Shown here piece by piece: positions 51,183-59,526 of a DNA stretch of 64,000 bases (position 1 is the stretch's first letter; each line of letters begins with the position of its first letter). Source of the DNA: DATJHM01 sp035493895 (GTDB lineage: Bacteria; Chloroflexota; Ktedonobacteria; Ktedonobacterales; Ktedonobacteraceae); the NCBI GenBank assembly GCA_035493895.1, contig DATJHM010000180.1:17291-81290 (forward strand), written 5' to 3'. The notes under the pieces are model-generated. The model was not told where the DNA came from and searched no databases. It worked only from the letters and a program-made list of their open reading frames with translations. The translations under genes were made by a program, and so were the position numbers.

Positions 51183-52112
51183 ATGACGCAGACAGCGAAT
51201 ACACAGGTGCAACAGGGTACATTGCATCCGCCAAAAAGGCAAGGAGGTCGACATAGCGCCTGGAGGCCATGGCTATGGCTTGGCCTGGGCATATTGCTTA
51301 TGGCAATTTTTCAGGTGTACCCGATGCTCAACACCATCGTATTGAGCTTCTACAGTGATGACTCTAGCAGTTTTGTCGGCCTGAAAAACTATGGGTTAAT
51401 CTTTACCAACCATTCCTTGCTGCTGGTGCTCTGGAACAACGTGCTCTGGCTGGTAATTGCGACCATCCTCACCGTCGGACTTGGGCTCCTCGTCGCGGTC
51501 CTGGTGGATAAGGTCCGCGTGGAAAGTCTGGTCAAAGCGGCACTGTTTGTGCCGATGGCAATCTCATTTGTCGGAGCTGGTGTGATCTGGCGTTTTGTCT
51601 ATCTCTATGCGCCAGCGAACCGGACGCAAGCGGGACTGCTCAACGCATTCATCACCTCCATCGGTTTTCAGCCGCAAGCCTGGCTCATTGACGCCCGCTT
51701 CAACAATTTCGCGCTGATGATAGTATATGTGTGGATCTGGACGGGATTTTGTATGGTCGTCCTTTCGGCGTCACTGAAAGGAATTCCCGACGAGATCATC
51801 GAAGCAGCAAAGATTGATGGAGCCAGCGGCTTCACCATCTTCTGGCGCATCACGGCCCCGATGATTCAACCGACCATCGTCGTTGTCACCACGACCATGA
51901 TTATCAATATTCTGAAAATATTCGATGTTGTGTATGTCATGACTGGCGGCGACTACAACACGAACGTAGTAGCGTTACAGTATTATCAGGAACTTTTCAC
52001 CAATTACAACTATGGTGTGGCAAGCGCGCTGGCAGTGATCCTGCTGATCGCGATATTCCCGGTGATGTATCTCAACGTGCGACGTATCCGCGCAGAGGAG
52101 GCCCAACGATGA
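51183..52112 (+). CDS. Sugar ABC transporter permease (MalF-like)
   Basis: A protein of 309 residues with six membrane segments. The EAA loop EAAKIDGASGFTIFWRITAP, which docks the ATPase, is intact. The N-terminal tail is polar. AAAGGAT precedes the ATG, and the stop overlaps the next gene by four bases. The 137-base gap from the binding-protein gene has no obvious terminator. It pairs with the following permease to form the channel. Confidence 0.92.
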   Translation: MTQTANTQVQQGTLHPPKRQGGRHSAWRPWLWLGLGILLMAIFQVYPMLNTIVLSFYSDDSSSFVGLKNYGLIFTNHSLLLVLWNNVLWLVIATILTVGLGLLVAVLVDKVRVESLVKAALFVPMAISFVGAGVIWRFVYLYAPANRTQAGLLNAFITSIGFQPQAWLIDARFNNFALMIVYVWIWTGFCMVVLSASLKGIPDEIIEAAKIDGASGFTIFWRITAPMIQPTIVVVTTTMIINILKIFDVVYVMTGGDYNTNVVALQYYQELFTNYNYGVASALAVILLIAIFPVMYLNVRRIRAEEAQR

Positions 52113-53065
52113 GCGTGGTTGATCCTAAGGCAAGCACGAATGCCAGCCTTTCACTACCTTCCAAACCAGCCTCAGCGCAGAGTAAAAATTCGCAGGCGGC
52201 ACAAAGCGGGTCAGGGGGACGGCCGCTGCTCGGAGGACTTAGTGGTGGCATCCTGACAGTGATCGTCGTGTGTATAGGGCTGGTCTGGTCAGTGCCAACG
52301 ATTGGCCTCTTTGTGAGTTCCTTTCGTCCCGGAGCATTGATCAGTACGACGGGCTGGTGGACAGCTTTTGCGCCCCCCTGGAACTTTACCTTTGACAACT
52401 ATCAGCAAGTATTACAGGCACAGGGGATGGGACAATCGTTTCTCAACAGCATCATTATCGCCATTCCAGCGACAATCTTGCCCGTGCTAATCGGAGCCAT
52501 TTCCGCCTATGCGCTGGCATGGATGGATTTTCCGGGGCGAAACTGGCTGTTTTTTATCATCATTGCCCTGCCAATTATCCCAGCCCAGGCGACCTTGATA
52601 CCCATTCTCACCATCTTTACCGCTACCGGGCTCACCGGCACCTATGCGGCACTCTGGATTGCGCATACCGCGGCGGGACTGCCATTTGCGATTTACATGT
52701 TGCGCAATTTCTTTAGCGCGTTACCCAAAGATTTGATCGAATCAGCCGAGATAGATGGAGCCTCGCACGCCCGTACATTTTACTCATTGATCTTGCCACT
52801 TTCCGTACCGGCGCTGGCTTCACTCGCCATCTTCCAGTTCATGTGGGTCTGGAATGACCTGCTGCTCGCATTGATATTCCTGGGTGGTAGCCCGAATCGT
52901 GCGCCAATGACCGTCACAGTTGCGAATCTGGTCAACTCGTTTGGTTCTAACTATCAGGTTCTGACGGCGGCTGCATTTGTCTCCATGCTTCTCCCACTGA
53001 TAGTCTTCTTCTCCTTGCAGCGTTACTTTGTACGCGGCATTCTGGCAGGTTCCGTAAAAGGCTAA
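52109..53065 (+). CDS. Sugar ABC transporter permease (MalG-like)
   Basis: A protein of 318 residues. After a long polar N-terminus (about 45 residues rich in Ser, Ala and Gln) there are six membrane segments and the EAA loop ESAEIDGASHARTFYSLILP. The starting ATG lies in an ATGA overlap with the MalF-like gene, so the two are coupled. The system lacks its own ATPase gene here. A terminator-like hairpin 33 bases after the stop separates it from the dehydrogenase gene. Confidence 0.92.
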   Translation: MSVVDPKASTNASLSLPSKPASAQSKNSQAAQSGSGGRPLLGGLSGGILTVIVVCIGLVWSVPTIGLFVSSFRPGALISTTGWWTAFAPPWNFTFDNYQQVLQAQGMGQSFLNSIIIAIPATILPVLIGAISAYALAWMDFPGRNWLFFIIIALPIIPAQATLIPILTIFTATGLTGTYAALWIAHTAAGLPFAIYMLRNFFSALPKDLIESAEIDGASHARTFYSLILPLSVPALASLAIFQFMWVWNDLLLALIFLGGSPNRAPMTVTVANLVNSFGSNYQVLTAAAFVSMLLPLIVFFSLQRYFVRGILAGSVKG

Positions 53066-53097
53066 TAGAAGCGTATACTGGAAGCATTCTTTCTGGT

Positions 53098-53127
53098 TGA
53101 GGAGCGATGATGGTCGCTCCTCATTTT
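53098..53127 (+). terminator. Terminator-like hairpin after the ABC permease gene
   Basis: TGAGGAGCGA (53098-53107) pairs with TCGCTCCTCA (53114-53123) around TGATGG and is followed by TTTT at 53124. Attenuation of read-through into the dehydrogenase gene is possible. Confidence 0.75.
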
Positions 53128-53184
53128 AGATTTCTATGATATTTTTATCAGACCAGGGCCAGCTTTTGATTTGAAAGGAATAGT

Positions 53185-54480
53185 ATGATGAAAAAGGTTT
53201 CAATTGCACTGATTGGGGCGGGACAGCGAGGGAAGGGTTATAGCGCATATGCACTAAAATATCCCCACGAGGTCCAGATTGTCGCGGTTGCCGAGCCAAA
53301 CCCGGTCCGACGCGAGCGGATTTGCAACGCGCACAATATCGCCCCGGAGCAGAGCTATTCCGATTGGCAGGAGTTACTGGCCCAACCAAAGCTGGCTGAC
53401 GCAGTCTTGATTTGCACACAGGACAAGTACCATTTTGCCCCTGCGATGGCGGCACTCAATGCGGGATATCATGTGCTGCTCGAAAAGCCCATGTCGCCCG
53501 ATCCAGGAGAATGTATCGCGATGGGGAAGCGGGCGAGCGAGATGCAACGGCTCTTCTTGATCTGCCATGTGCTGCGCTACACAAATTTTTTTAGCACGCT
53601 CAAGCAACTGCTCGACGAGGGAGAGATCGGGAATTTGATCTCTATTCAGCATAATGAAAATGTGGCCTTCTGGCATTACGCGCATAGCTATGTACGGGGC
53701 AACTGGCGCAATTCCACGGAATCGAGTCCGATGATCCTCGCCAAATCGTGCCATGATATGGATATTTTGCTCTGGCTGAGCGGGGCAGATTGTGAGCGTG
53801 TCTCTTCTTTTGGTTCACTCAGTCATTTTCGCGCAGAGAATGCCCCTGCGGGAGCGCCGGAGCGATGCCTGGACGGCTGTCCTGTGGCCGATGAATGCGC
53901 GTATTATGCGCCAAGATTCTATCTTACGGGCAAAACTGGCTGGCCCAACTCGGTGATTAGCGATGATGTGAGCCCGAATGGGCTGCTGCGGGCACTTCAG
54001 ACTGGTCCCTATGGGCGTTGTGTCTATCATTGCGACAATAACGTCGTTGATCATCAGGTGGTCAATATGGAGTTCAGCAATGGGGTGACGGCGGCCTTCA
54101 CTATGAGCGCGTTTACAGATGATGTGAGCCGAACGGTAAAGCTGATGGGGACGAAGGGTGAGATCCGAGGCGTTATTAGCGACCGGAGAAGCGAGATTGA
54201 AGTTATCGATTTCCTGAAGAGAACGCATAAGGTGCTCAACTTACAGAGCAGTTTCGAGACAGATGAAGAGCAGGGGCATGGGGGCGGCGATTTCGGCGTG
54301 ATGCGCGACTTTGTGCGGCTACTCCAGCAGGATGGCAAGCAGCAAGGGCGTACGTCTGCGGCGATTTCGGTGCAGAGCCACCTGATGGCATTTGCGGCTG
54401 AAGAGTCGAGGTTGAGTAGAAAAGTGGTTGCGTTGGACGAATTTGCGAGGATGGTTGGTGGGGGACGTGGGCAGGCATAA
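53185..54480 (+). CDS. Gfo/Idh/MocA-family sugar or cyclitol dehydrogenase
   Basis: A protein of 431 residues. The N-terminal Rossmann domain opens ALIGAGQRGKGYSAYALK; the family EKP motif (LLEKPMSPD) supplies the catalytic Lys. In the C-terminal domain a Cys-rich insert CLDGCPVADECAYYA, found in one subfamily, may bind metal or stabilise the loop. The RBS AAAGGA is eight bases before ATG 53185; a second ATG three bases later is equally possible. It lies next to a sugar importer, so it likely oxidises the imported sugar or inositol-like compound with NAD(P). Substrate unknown. Confidence 0.9.
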   Translation: MMKKVSIALIGAGQRGKGYSAYALKYPHEVQIVAVAEPNPVRRERICNAHNIAPEQSYSDWQELLAQPKLADAVLICTQDKYHFAPAMAALNAGYHVLLEKPMSPDPGECIAMGKRASEMQRLFLICHVLRYTNFFSTLKQLLDEGEIGNLISIQHNENVAFWHYAHSYVRGNWRNSTESSPMILAKSCHDMDILLWLSGADCERVSSFGSLSHFRAENAPAGAPERCLDGCPVADECAYYAPRFYLTGKTGWPNSVISDDVSPNGLLRALQTGPYGRCVYHCDNNVVDHQVVNMEFSNGVTAAFTMSAFTDDVSRTVKLMGTKGEIRGVISDRRSEIEVIDFLKRTHKVLNLQSSFETDEEQGHGGGDFGVMRDFVRLLQQDGKQQGRTSAAISVQSHLMAFAAEESRLSRKVVALDEFARMVGGGRGQA

Positions 54481-54923
54481 ACGCGTCAAGTGGGAAAAAT
54501 AGAGGCGAGGTGAAGAGCCAACGGAACTGTACCCGCGTAGCCGATGACGGGAATGGTAGTCGCGTTCACGGGCTCCCGCATCCTCGCCTGCTAAGTCAGA
54601 TCCGTCGTTGACTACCCGGACGCCATTCAGCTGCGGCTTCATGGCGTCCCTACTGGCCTGGGGGGCGGGATCGTGGGAGGTCCCGGACACACTTCAGCGA
54701 CACGTGCGACCATCAGCGCGCTTTCCGTCAGACGTAATTGAGCGAGCGAGAGATCGTTGCGCATCAAGGCCATCGCGCCAGAAACAGTACAATGCTAATT
54801 ATAGCGATAACTGATCCTTGAGGACAAGATAAGAGAATGGCTTACGCGTCTTTGTTACAGAGCGATTCGTTTATTCGTGTCACATTCACAGTGTTCAATT
54901 ATGTATGGGAGAGAGTAAGATTT
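54481..54923. repeat. 443-base spacer with diverged hairpin repeat
   Basis: No gene is supported before 54924. AACGGAACTGTACCCGCG near 54520 resembles the ends of the 7814/14945 repeat. A diverged copy of the hairpin element occurs at 54617-54649: GGACGCCAT, a longer loop, then ATGGCGTCC and CTACTGG. In-frame codons from 54837 precede the real start of the reductase gene. Confidence 0.6.
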
Positions 54924-55739
54924 ATGGAATATCGCACATTGGGGAAAACACTCTTGCGCGTACCGGTGATTGGGATGGGGACGTGGCGCACGTTTGATGT
55001 GCAGGGAGACAGGGCTTACAAGAACGCAGCGCGTATCATTGATACCGCATTAGAGAATGAAGTGACGTTTTTCGATTCCTCCCCAATGTACGGAGCCGCT
55101 GAATATGTGCTGGGTCGGACGCTGGAGGGCAGGCGCGAACGGGTGCAGATTGCCACGAAGATCTGGACATCCACGCGGGCAGAGGCACAACAGCAGGTCA
55201 AGCGGGCACTGTCGCTTTTCCATAACTGCATTGATCTCTATCAGATTCATAACCTTGTCAACTGGCGTGAGCATCTGCCGTTGCTAGAGGGGCTACGAGA
55301 TGCGGGGCAGGTGCGCACAATCGGCATTACGCATTATAGTAGTTCGGCCTTTCGTGAAATGCGCCAGATAATGCAGACGGGACGGATTGACGCGATCCAG
55401 ATACCCTACAATCCGTTTGAACGGGACGTAGAAAAAGAGATTTTACCACTTGCGCAGGAGATGCAGATCGGGGTGGTGGTCATGCGGCCATTTGCGGAAG
55501 GAGCATTGATGAGGCGTCAACCGGCGGCAGAAGACCTGGAGCCGTTCGCAGGCTTTGGCGTACAGACGTGGGCACAGGTATTATTGAAATGGATACTCAG
55601 TGATCCACGCTGCCACGTCACCATTCCAGCGACCAGCCATTATCAACGCATGAGCGAAAACGCCGCTGCGGGCAATCCTCCGTGGTTTGGGGCGGAAGAG
55701 AGGGAGCGAGTAGTGCAGTTGAGTGAGGCACGGAGATAA
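54924..55739 (+). CDS. Aldo/keto reductase
   Basis: A protein of 271 residues, a TIM-barrel NADPH oxidoreductase. The catalytic set is visible: Asp and Tyr in FDSSPMYGAAEYVLG, Lys in IATKIWT, and His in YQIHNLVNW. The start at 54924 (MEYRTLGKTLLRVPVIG) has GGGAGAGAG eight bases upstream; the frame is open to 54837 but that extension reads as non-coding. It could act on the product of the neighbouring Gfo/Idh/MocA dehydrogenase, but a repeat-bearing gap of 440 bases separates them. Its stop is followed by a hairpin. Confidence 0.9.
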   Translation: MEYRTLGKTLLRVPVIGMGTWRTFDVQGDRAYKNAARIIDTALENEVTFFDSSPMYGAAEYVLGRTLEGRRERVQIATKIWTSTRAEAQQQVKRALSLFHNCIDLYQIHNLVNWREHLPLLEGLRDAGQVRTIGITHYSSSAFREMRQIMQTGRIDAIQIPYNPFERDVEKEILPLAQEMQIGVVVMRPFAEGALMRRQPAAEDLEPFAGFGVQTWAQVLLKWILSDPRCHVTIPATSHYQRMSENAAAGNPPWFGAEERERVVQLSEARR

Positions 55740-55750
55740 GCAAGTAGTGA

Positions 55751-55782
55751 GTATGGATTACCACGATGCGGGTAATCCATAC
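55751..55782. terminator. Perfect 12-bp hairpin between convergent reductase and btuF-like genes
   Basis: GTATGGATTACC (55751-55762) pairs with GGTAATCCATAC (55771-55782) around ACGATGCG. A related, imperfect hairpin containing GGTAATCCAT lies at 62221-62262. There is no T-run on either side. Confidence 0.75.
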
Positions 55783-55796
55783 AATAGTGGAGGAAA

Positions 55797-56777
55797 TTAC
55801 GCGCTGGCCTGACAATAACCGGGTAGCGAACCTGAGAACTTATCAGGATGCACAACGCGAGCAACACATTCCAGACCTTCAACCAGGCGAGGGGCCGGGC
55901 GCTGCAAAAGATCAGTATTCAAGTGAACGACTTGATGCAACTTCACGGCATCAATCCCACCCCAGTTCGGACGCTGATAAACCTTTTCAGGATTGCCACC
56001 ATATTGTGGATCTTCCGTGAGAATAACGAACTGTGGATTGGCCGAAATTATCCCCTCATCGGAAACCTGGGGATATCCACCATTGGAAGTATCGCCATGA
56101 AAGATATTGGTCGCATTGGCATATTGCAGCAATTGATCACCAAACGAATTGCCCCCAAAGACATAGGGCCTGCCTGGCATGCTATCATCAACCTCAAGCA
56201 AAACCTTCGGGGCCGTAGTGCCAGCGACGCTCGTTTTTACCTGATCGATCTGCTGCTGCAACTGAGTTGTCAATGTTTTCGCAGCACTCTCAGTACCAGT
56301 AAGGCGACCAATCAGCTGAATTTGCGGCAAAAGTTGTGAAAAAGTGACGGCAGGCAGATCAACAACGTGCAGGCCCAACTTCGTAAGCTGAGGATCAAAG
56401 GGTTTCGTCTGACCGCCCCAGCTCAAAATAAGATCAGGATGAAGAGCGACAATGCTCTCTACATTGATTTTGCCATTTGCATCAGAAATCTTCGGCTTGG
56501 ATGCGAGCGAAGCGGGATAATTCGTATAATAATCCACAGCAACCACATGATCCTGTAGATTGAGCGCACCGAGAGTTTCACTGATACTCGGCACAAGAGA
56601 AACAATACGTTGAGGAGTGGTGGTCGGCATTACGATGGGAGTGCCGTAAGCATCAAGCGTCTGTGGTGTTGTCGCCTGGGTTGCACTACTACTCCCCTGA
56701 CTACAGGCAGAGAACAGCGCCAGGAATGCCAACAACAGCACAGGCAAAAAGCGCGGAAAGAGACTATGAGAGCGCAT
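55797..56777 (-). CDS. Cobalamin/siderophore-type ABC substrate-binding lipoprotein (BtuF-like)
   Basis: A protein of 326 residues. A signal peptide (FLPVLLLAFLALFSAC) ends in a lipobox with Cys25. The mature protein has the two-lobed, helix-linked fold of family 8 binding proteins: RIVSLVPSISETLGALNL at the start, DLILSWGGQTKPFDPQL and a late WGGIDAVKLHQVVHLN. The start ATG 56777 has GGAGG about ten bases upstream; further in-frame codons reach 56846. A cobalamin riboswitch lies just upstream on the same strand, so the ligand is probably cobalamin or cobinamide. The permease and ATPase are not in the window. Confidence 0.88.
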   Translation of the reverse strand: MRSHSLFPRFLPVLLLAFLALFSACSQGSSSATQATTPQTLDAYGTPIVMPTTTPQRIVSLVPSISETLGALNLQDHVVAVDYYTNYPASLASKPKISDANGKINVESIVALHPDLILSWGGQTKPFDPQLTKLGLHVVDLPAVTFSQLLPQIQLIGRLTGTESAAKTLTTQLQQQIDQVKTSVAGTTAPKVLLEVDDSMPGRPYVFGGNSFGDQLLQYANATNIFHGDTSNGGYPQVSDEGIISANPQFVILTEDPQYGGNPEKVYQRPNWGGIDAVKLHQVVHLNTDLLQRPAPRLVEGLECVARVVHPDKFSGSLPGYCQASA

Positions 56778-57202
56778 CTGGCTGTAACCTCCAAAAATAG
56801 CAACAACGCCCACTGCCACCGCACGTAAAATAGAAACGAGGTACAACGAAGTACGAAACGCATCTTAGCTCGCTCCTTTTAACGTAACGCGAGGGAATAT
56901 GAGCATCATTCATCAGGCAAGTTTCCCAGTGCTGATTTCACGCCTCCACATCTGCCTACCCATTTCTCGTATATGAAACAGTGGCTCTCTCTTATTAGAG
57001 AGAAGAAACGATGAAGGACAACCAGTCACAGGAGCACGACTACATACAGCGGAATCGCACTGGTTTTCCTATTATGCTCACTTTAACAAGCGAGGCCACC
57101 TGATGACAACAAATTTTCAGGCTCAGTATACTTGTATCGTTTATAACTGTCAATTTATGCACACGAAACAGTCAAATAGTCTCATTGCATGAGACTTTTC
57201 AC
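56778..57202. other. Leader of the btuF-like gene
   Basis: 425 bases without a protein gene. Apart from the riboswitch, it holds the btuF RBS and an AT-rich stretch near 57120-57190 that probably contains the promoter. AGGAGCG near 56870 is a decoy RBS before no supported start. Confidence 0.5.
56911..57107 (-). promoter_or_regulatory. Cobalamin (adenosylcobalamin-type) riboswitch
   Basis: On the minus strand CATCAGG at the start pairs with CCTGATG at the end. Between them are AGGAAAACCAGTGCGATTCC (matching the GGGAA...GGUG..AAnCC core), a GTGACTGG that pairs back with CCAGT, and the CACTGGGAAACTTGCC segment where the B12 box is expected. The element ends 134 bases before the btuF-like start. 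Core bases differ in places from consensus (AGGAAA for GGGAA). Confidence 0.72.
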
Positions 57203-57817
57203 CTAAATCAGGATCTCCTCCTGCAACTTCTTGAGATCAACAGGCAGACCTGCAACCAGTAGATAGACACGCTGCGCCGCAGCTGCCAGGCGCTGATTGA
57301 GCAGACCGAGGAGATCGCGATAGACACGCCCCAGAGGATAAGCAGGAACGATGCCCAGACCCACCTCATTACTCACGACAAGCAACGTCTTTGTAGAAGG
57401 CAATGCGGCGATGCTTGCCAGAAAAGAGTGAGCCTCGGCCTGCACGCGCGCATAGAGATGCGCACTTCTGAGAGAACTCGCCTCCAGATCGTGCTCGCCC
57501 TGAGCCAGCAGCCAGTTTCCTAACCAGGTAGTCATGCAATCGAGCAGTAAGACATCGGCAACAGAGGCTGCTCGCTGCACTGCGTTCGCGAGTTGTAACG
57601 GCTCCTCGATCGTCTGCCAGTGTGCGGGGCGCGTGGACTGATGGAGTTGGATGCGCTGGAGCATATCCGCATCGCTCGCCTGCGCGGTTGCGATATAGGC
57701 AACACTCCTGCCGCTCTGTGTGGCAAGGCGCTCCGCGAACGAGCTTTTGCCGCTGCGAGCGCCACCCAGCAAGAGAATAAATTGAGCAGTTATCACTTTT
57801 TCTTCGTGTGTGTCCAT
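57203..57817 (-). CDS. cobU: Adenosylcobinamide kinase / adenosylcobinamide-phosphate guanylyltransferase
   Basis: A protein of 204 residues. It phosphorylates adenosylcobinamide and then adds GMP, activating it for nucleotide-loop assembly. The P-loop LLGGARSGKSSFAE is at residues 16-29, the CobU motif VVSNEVGLGIVPAYPLGR is present, and LLLDCMTTWLGNWL is the family Walker-B-like region. The start is one base after the CobS stop. It is the last gene of the cobC-cobS-cobU operon and lies just before the btuF leader, which probably has its own promoter. Confidence 0.95.
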   Translation of the reverse strand: MDTHEEKVITAQFILLLGGARSGKSSFAERLATQSGRSVAYIATAQASDADMLQRIQLHQSTRPAHWQTIEEPLQLANAVQRAASVADVLLLDCMTTWLGNWLLAQGEHDLEASSLRSAHLYARVQAEAHSFLASIAALPSTKTLLVVSNEVGLGIVPAYPLGRVYRDLLGLLNQRLAAAAQRVYLLVAGLPVDLKKLQEEILI

Positions 57818-57818
57818 G

Positions 57819-58691
57819 TTAAAACCAGGCGATGAATAACAGTGCCAGGAGTAACGCACCAGCTTCAGTCGCCTCCTCAATAGCCCCATAGCTATCGCCA
57901 GTCAGACCACCAAGCGTACGCACAATCCCGGCCCCCAACAGTAAAGAGATCACCGTCGCCCCGGCCCAGATAAAGAGTCCGGCCAGATGGCCCCAGACGA
58001 GCGCAAAGAGCAGAGCGATTACGCCTGCACAGACCAGACGTGGCATCGTAAGCGTCTGGCGAAAAGCTTCGCCCAGGCCACCCTGACGGGCATTCGGGAA
58101 CACGTAGACCGCAAGCAGCATCGCCCAGCGAGCCGAGGGCAACACCGTCAGCAAGACCAGCGGCAAGACATGCACATTCAGGCTGGCATAGCTGGCAAAT
58201 TTCACGAGCAGGATACAGACGGCCCCCAGCACCCCGAAGCTCCCCACCCGGCTATCACGCATAATCTCCAGTTTGCGTTCGGGGTCACGTCCACTAAAGA
58301 GCCCATCACAGCTATCCATCAAGCCATCCAGATGCAAACCGCCCGTAAGCAGAATCTGGGCAACCAGCACCAGGGCTGCAAGCACCATAGAAGGGAAAAC
58401 AGTACCTAAAATGAGCGGGAGCAGGCAGAGGAGAAGAGCGAGCAATCCTCCCACCAGAGAAAAATAGGCGCTACCAATAATCATGCCGGGATCGGACTCA
58501 TCATCATACGTACTAAATAACGATCTACTTCCCGGCCAGGGCACGACAGTAAGAAATTGCACAGCGGCAACAAATTCTCGATATTGTTGCAGCAGCCAGG
58601 ACCCATTCCCCGGCTCTGGCTCATTATTGTGCCTGCGACTTGTTTGAGAGCGCCGTCTATTATTGCGAAAGAAAGTGGAATAATTATTCAT
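57819..58691 (-). CDS. cobS: Adenosylcobinamide-GDP ribazoletransferase (cobalamin synthase)
   Basis: A protein of 290 residues and integral membrane protein with about six to seven segments. It joins adenosylcobinamide-GDP to alpha-ribazole(-phosphate). The family motifs FVAAVQFLTVVPWP near the start and GLHLDGLMDSCDGLFSGRD (the metal-binding DGLMDxxDG) are intact. A basic, Asn/Arg-rich N-terminus of about 40 residues precedes the domain. The ATG lies two bases after the cobC stop; codons further upstream read cobC out of frame. Confidence 0.94.
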   Translation of the reverse strand: MNNYSTFFRNNRRRSQTSRRHNNEPEPGNGSWLLQQYREFVAAVQFLTVVPWPGSRSLFSTYDDESDPGMIIGSAYFSLVGGLLALLLCLLPLILGTVFPSMVLAALVLVAQILLTGGLHLDGLMDSCDGLFSGRDPERKLEIMRDSRVGSFGVLGAVCILLVKFASYASLNVHVLPLVLLTVLPSARWAMLLAVYVFPNARQGGLGEAFRQTLTMPRLVCAGVIALLFALVWGHLAGLFIWAGATVISLLLGAGIVRTLGGLTGDSYGAIEEATEAGALLLALLFIAWF

Positions 58692-58693
58692 TT

Positions 58694-59374
58694 TTAATTT
58701 TCTTTCACCGCCGCGAATGGCGGTTGTACATTGAATAAAGCTAAAGAGGCAACCGGCAGTTCCGCGCCAGGGATGGGTGAGAGATCGAGAGCGCTGAGCG
58801 AGCCCGGGGCAAGCTGGAACTGCCATTGATACGGTAACGGAACATGTAAAAGCTGACAGAGTAATACGCGCAATGGTCCCCCGTGGCTCACCAGAACCAC
58901 ATCACAGGGCGATTTATGAGCGTGAGTAGCGGCAACAAGCAGCGTAAAAGCCTGCTGCACCCGCTGGTCGAGCGCCGTAAGCGACTCGCCTCCGGGGGGA
59001 GAGAAGTGAAGGGCATCGCTAAAAAAACGCAGATCATTTTCGGGCAGGGCCGTGATCTCGGCATAGGTCAGACCTTCCCAGCGACCAAAGGCTAATTCGC
59101 GCCATAAAGCAGTAGACTGTAGCGGGAGTTGAGGCGCGATCTGCGCGGCAGTCTGACGTGCACGCAACAGGTCACTGGAATAGATAGCGGCAATGTTTGT
59201 CGGTGGGAGTTGCTGACTGAGCCAGCGGGCCTGCTGCTCGCCCTGCGGAGAGAGAGGAATATCGCTCGTGCCACAAAAGCGTCCCTCGGCATTCCAGGCC
59301 GTCGCCCCATGGCGTACGAGCCACAGACGAAATGAGCCGGGATACTCCCCATATGAATTGATCTCATCAGCCAT
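58694..59374 (-). CDS. cobC: Histidine phosphatase family protein, alpha-ribazole phosphatase-like
   Basis: A protein of 226 residues. The phosphoglycerate-mutase-fold signature LVRHGATAWNAEGRFCG gives the phospho-accepting His; a second catalytic His is in LVSHGGPLRV, and the Glu is in LAFGRWEGLTYAE. In this operon the expected job is to remove the phosphate from alpha-ribazole-5'-phosphate (or from cobalamin-5'-phosphate). AGGAGA is seven bases before ATG 59374. The name rests on context: the fold is common and specificity is not shown by sequence alone. Confidence 0.88.
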   Translation of the reverse strand: MADEINSYGEYPGSFRLWLVRHGATAWNAEGRFCGTSDIPLSPQGEQQARWLSQQLPPTNIAAIYSSDLLRARQTAAQIAPQLPLQSTALWRELAFGRWEGLTYAEITALPENDLRFFSDALHFSPPGGESLTALDQRVQQAFTLLVAATHAHKSPCDVVLVSHGGPLRVLLCQLLHVPLPYQWQFQLAPGSLSALDLSPIPGAELPVASLALFNVQPPFAAVKEN

Positions 59375-59526
59375 TTCAGTTCTCCTGCCGCTACGAAAGC
59401 ACAAGCGACGCGTGGTATAATCACCCGGGCAGACACCTTCGGGCGGCGGACCTTGTATCCACCTCTACGATAATAAAGGCTTCCGTCTTTCTGCACAAGT
59501 CTTTTATACAATACAGGGAGAATAAA

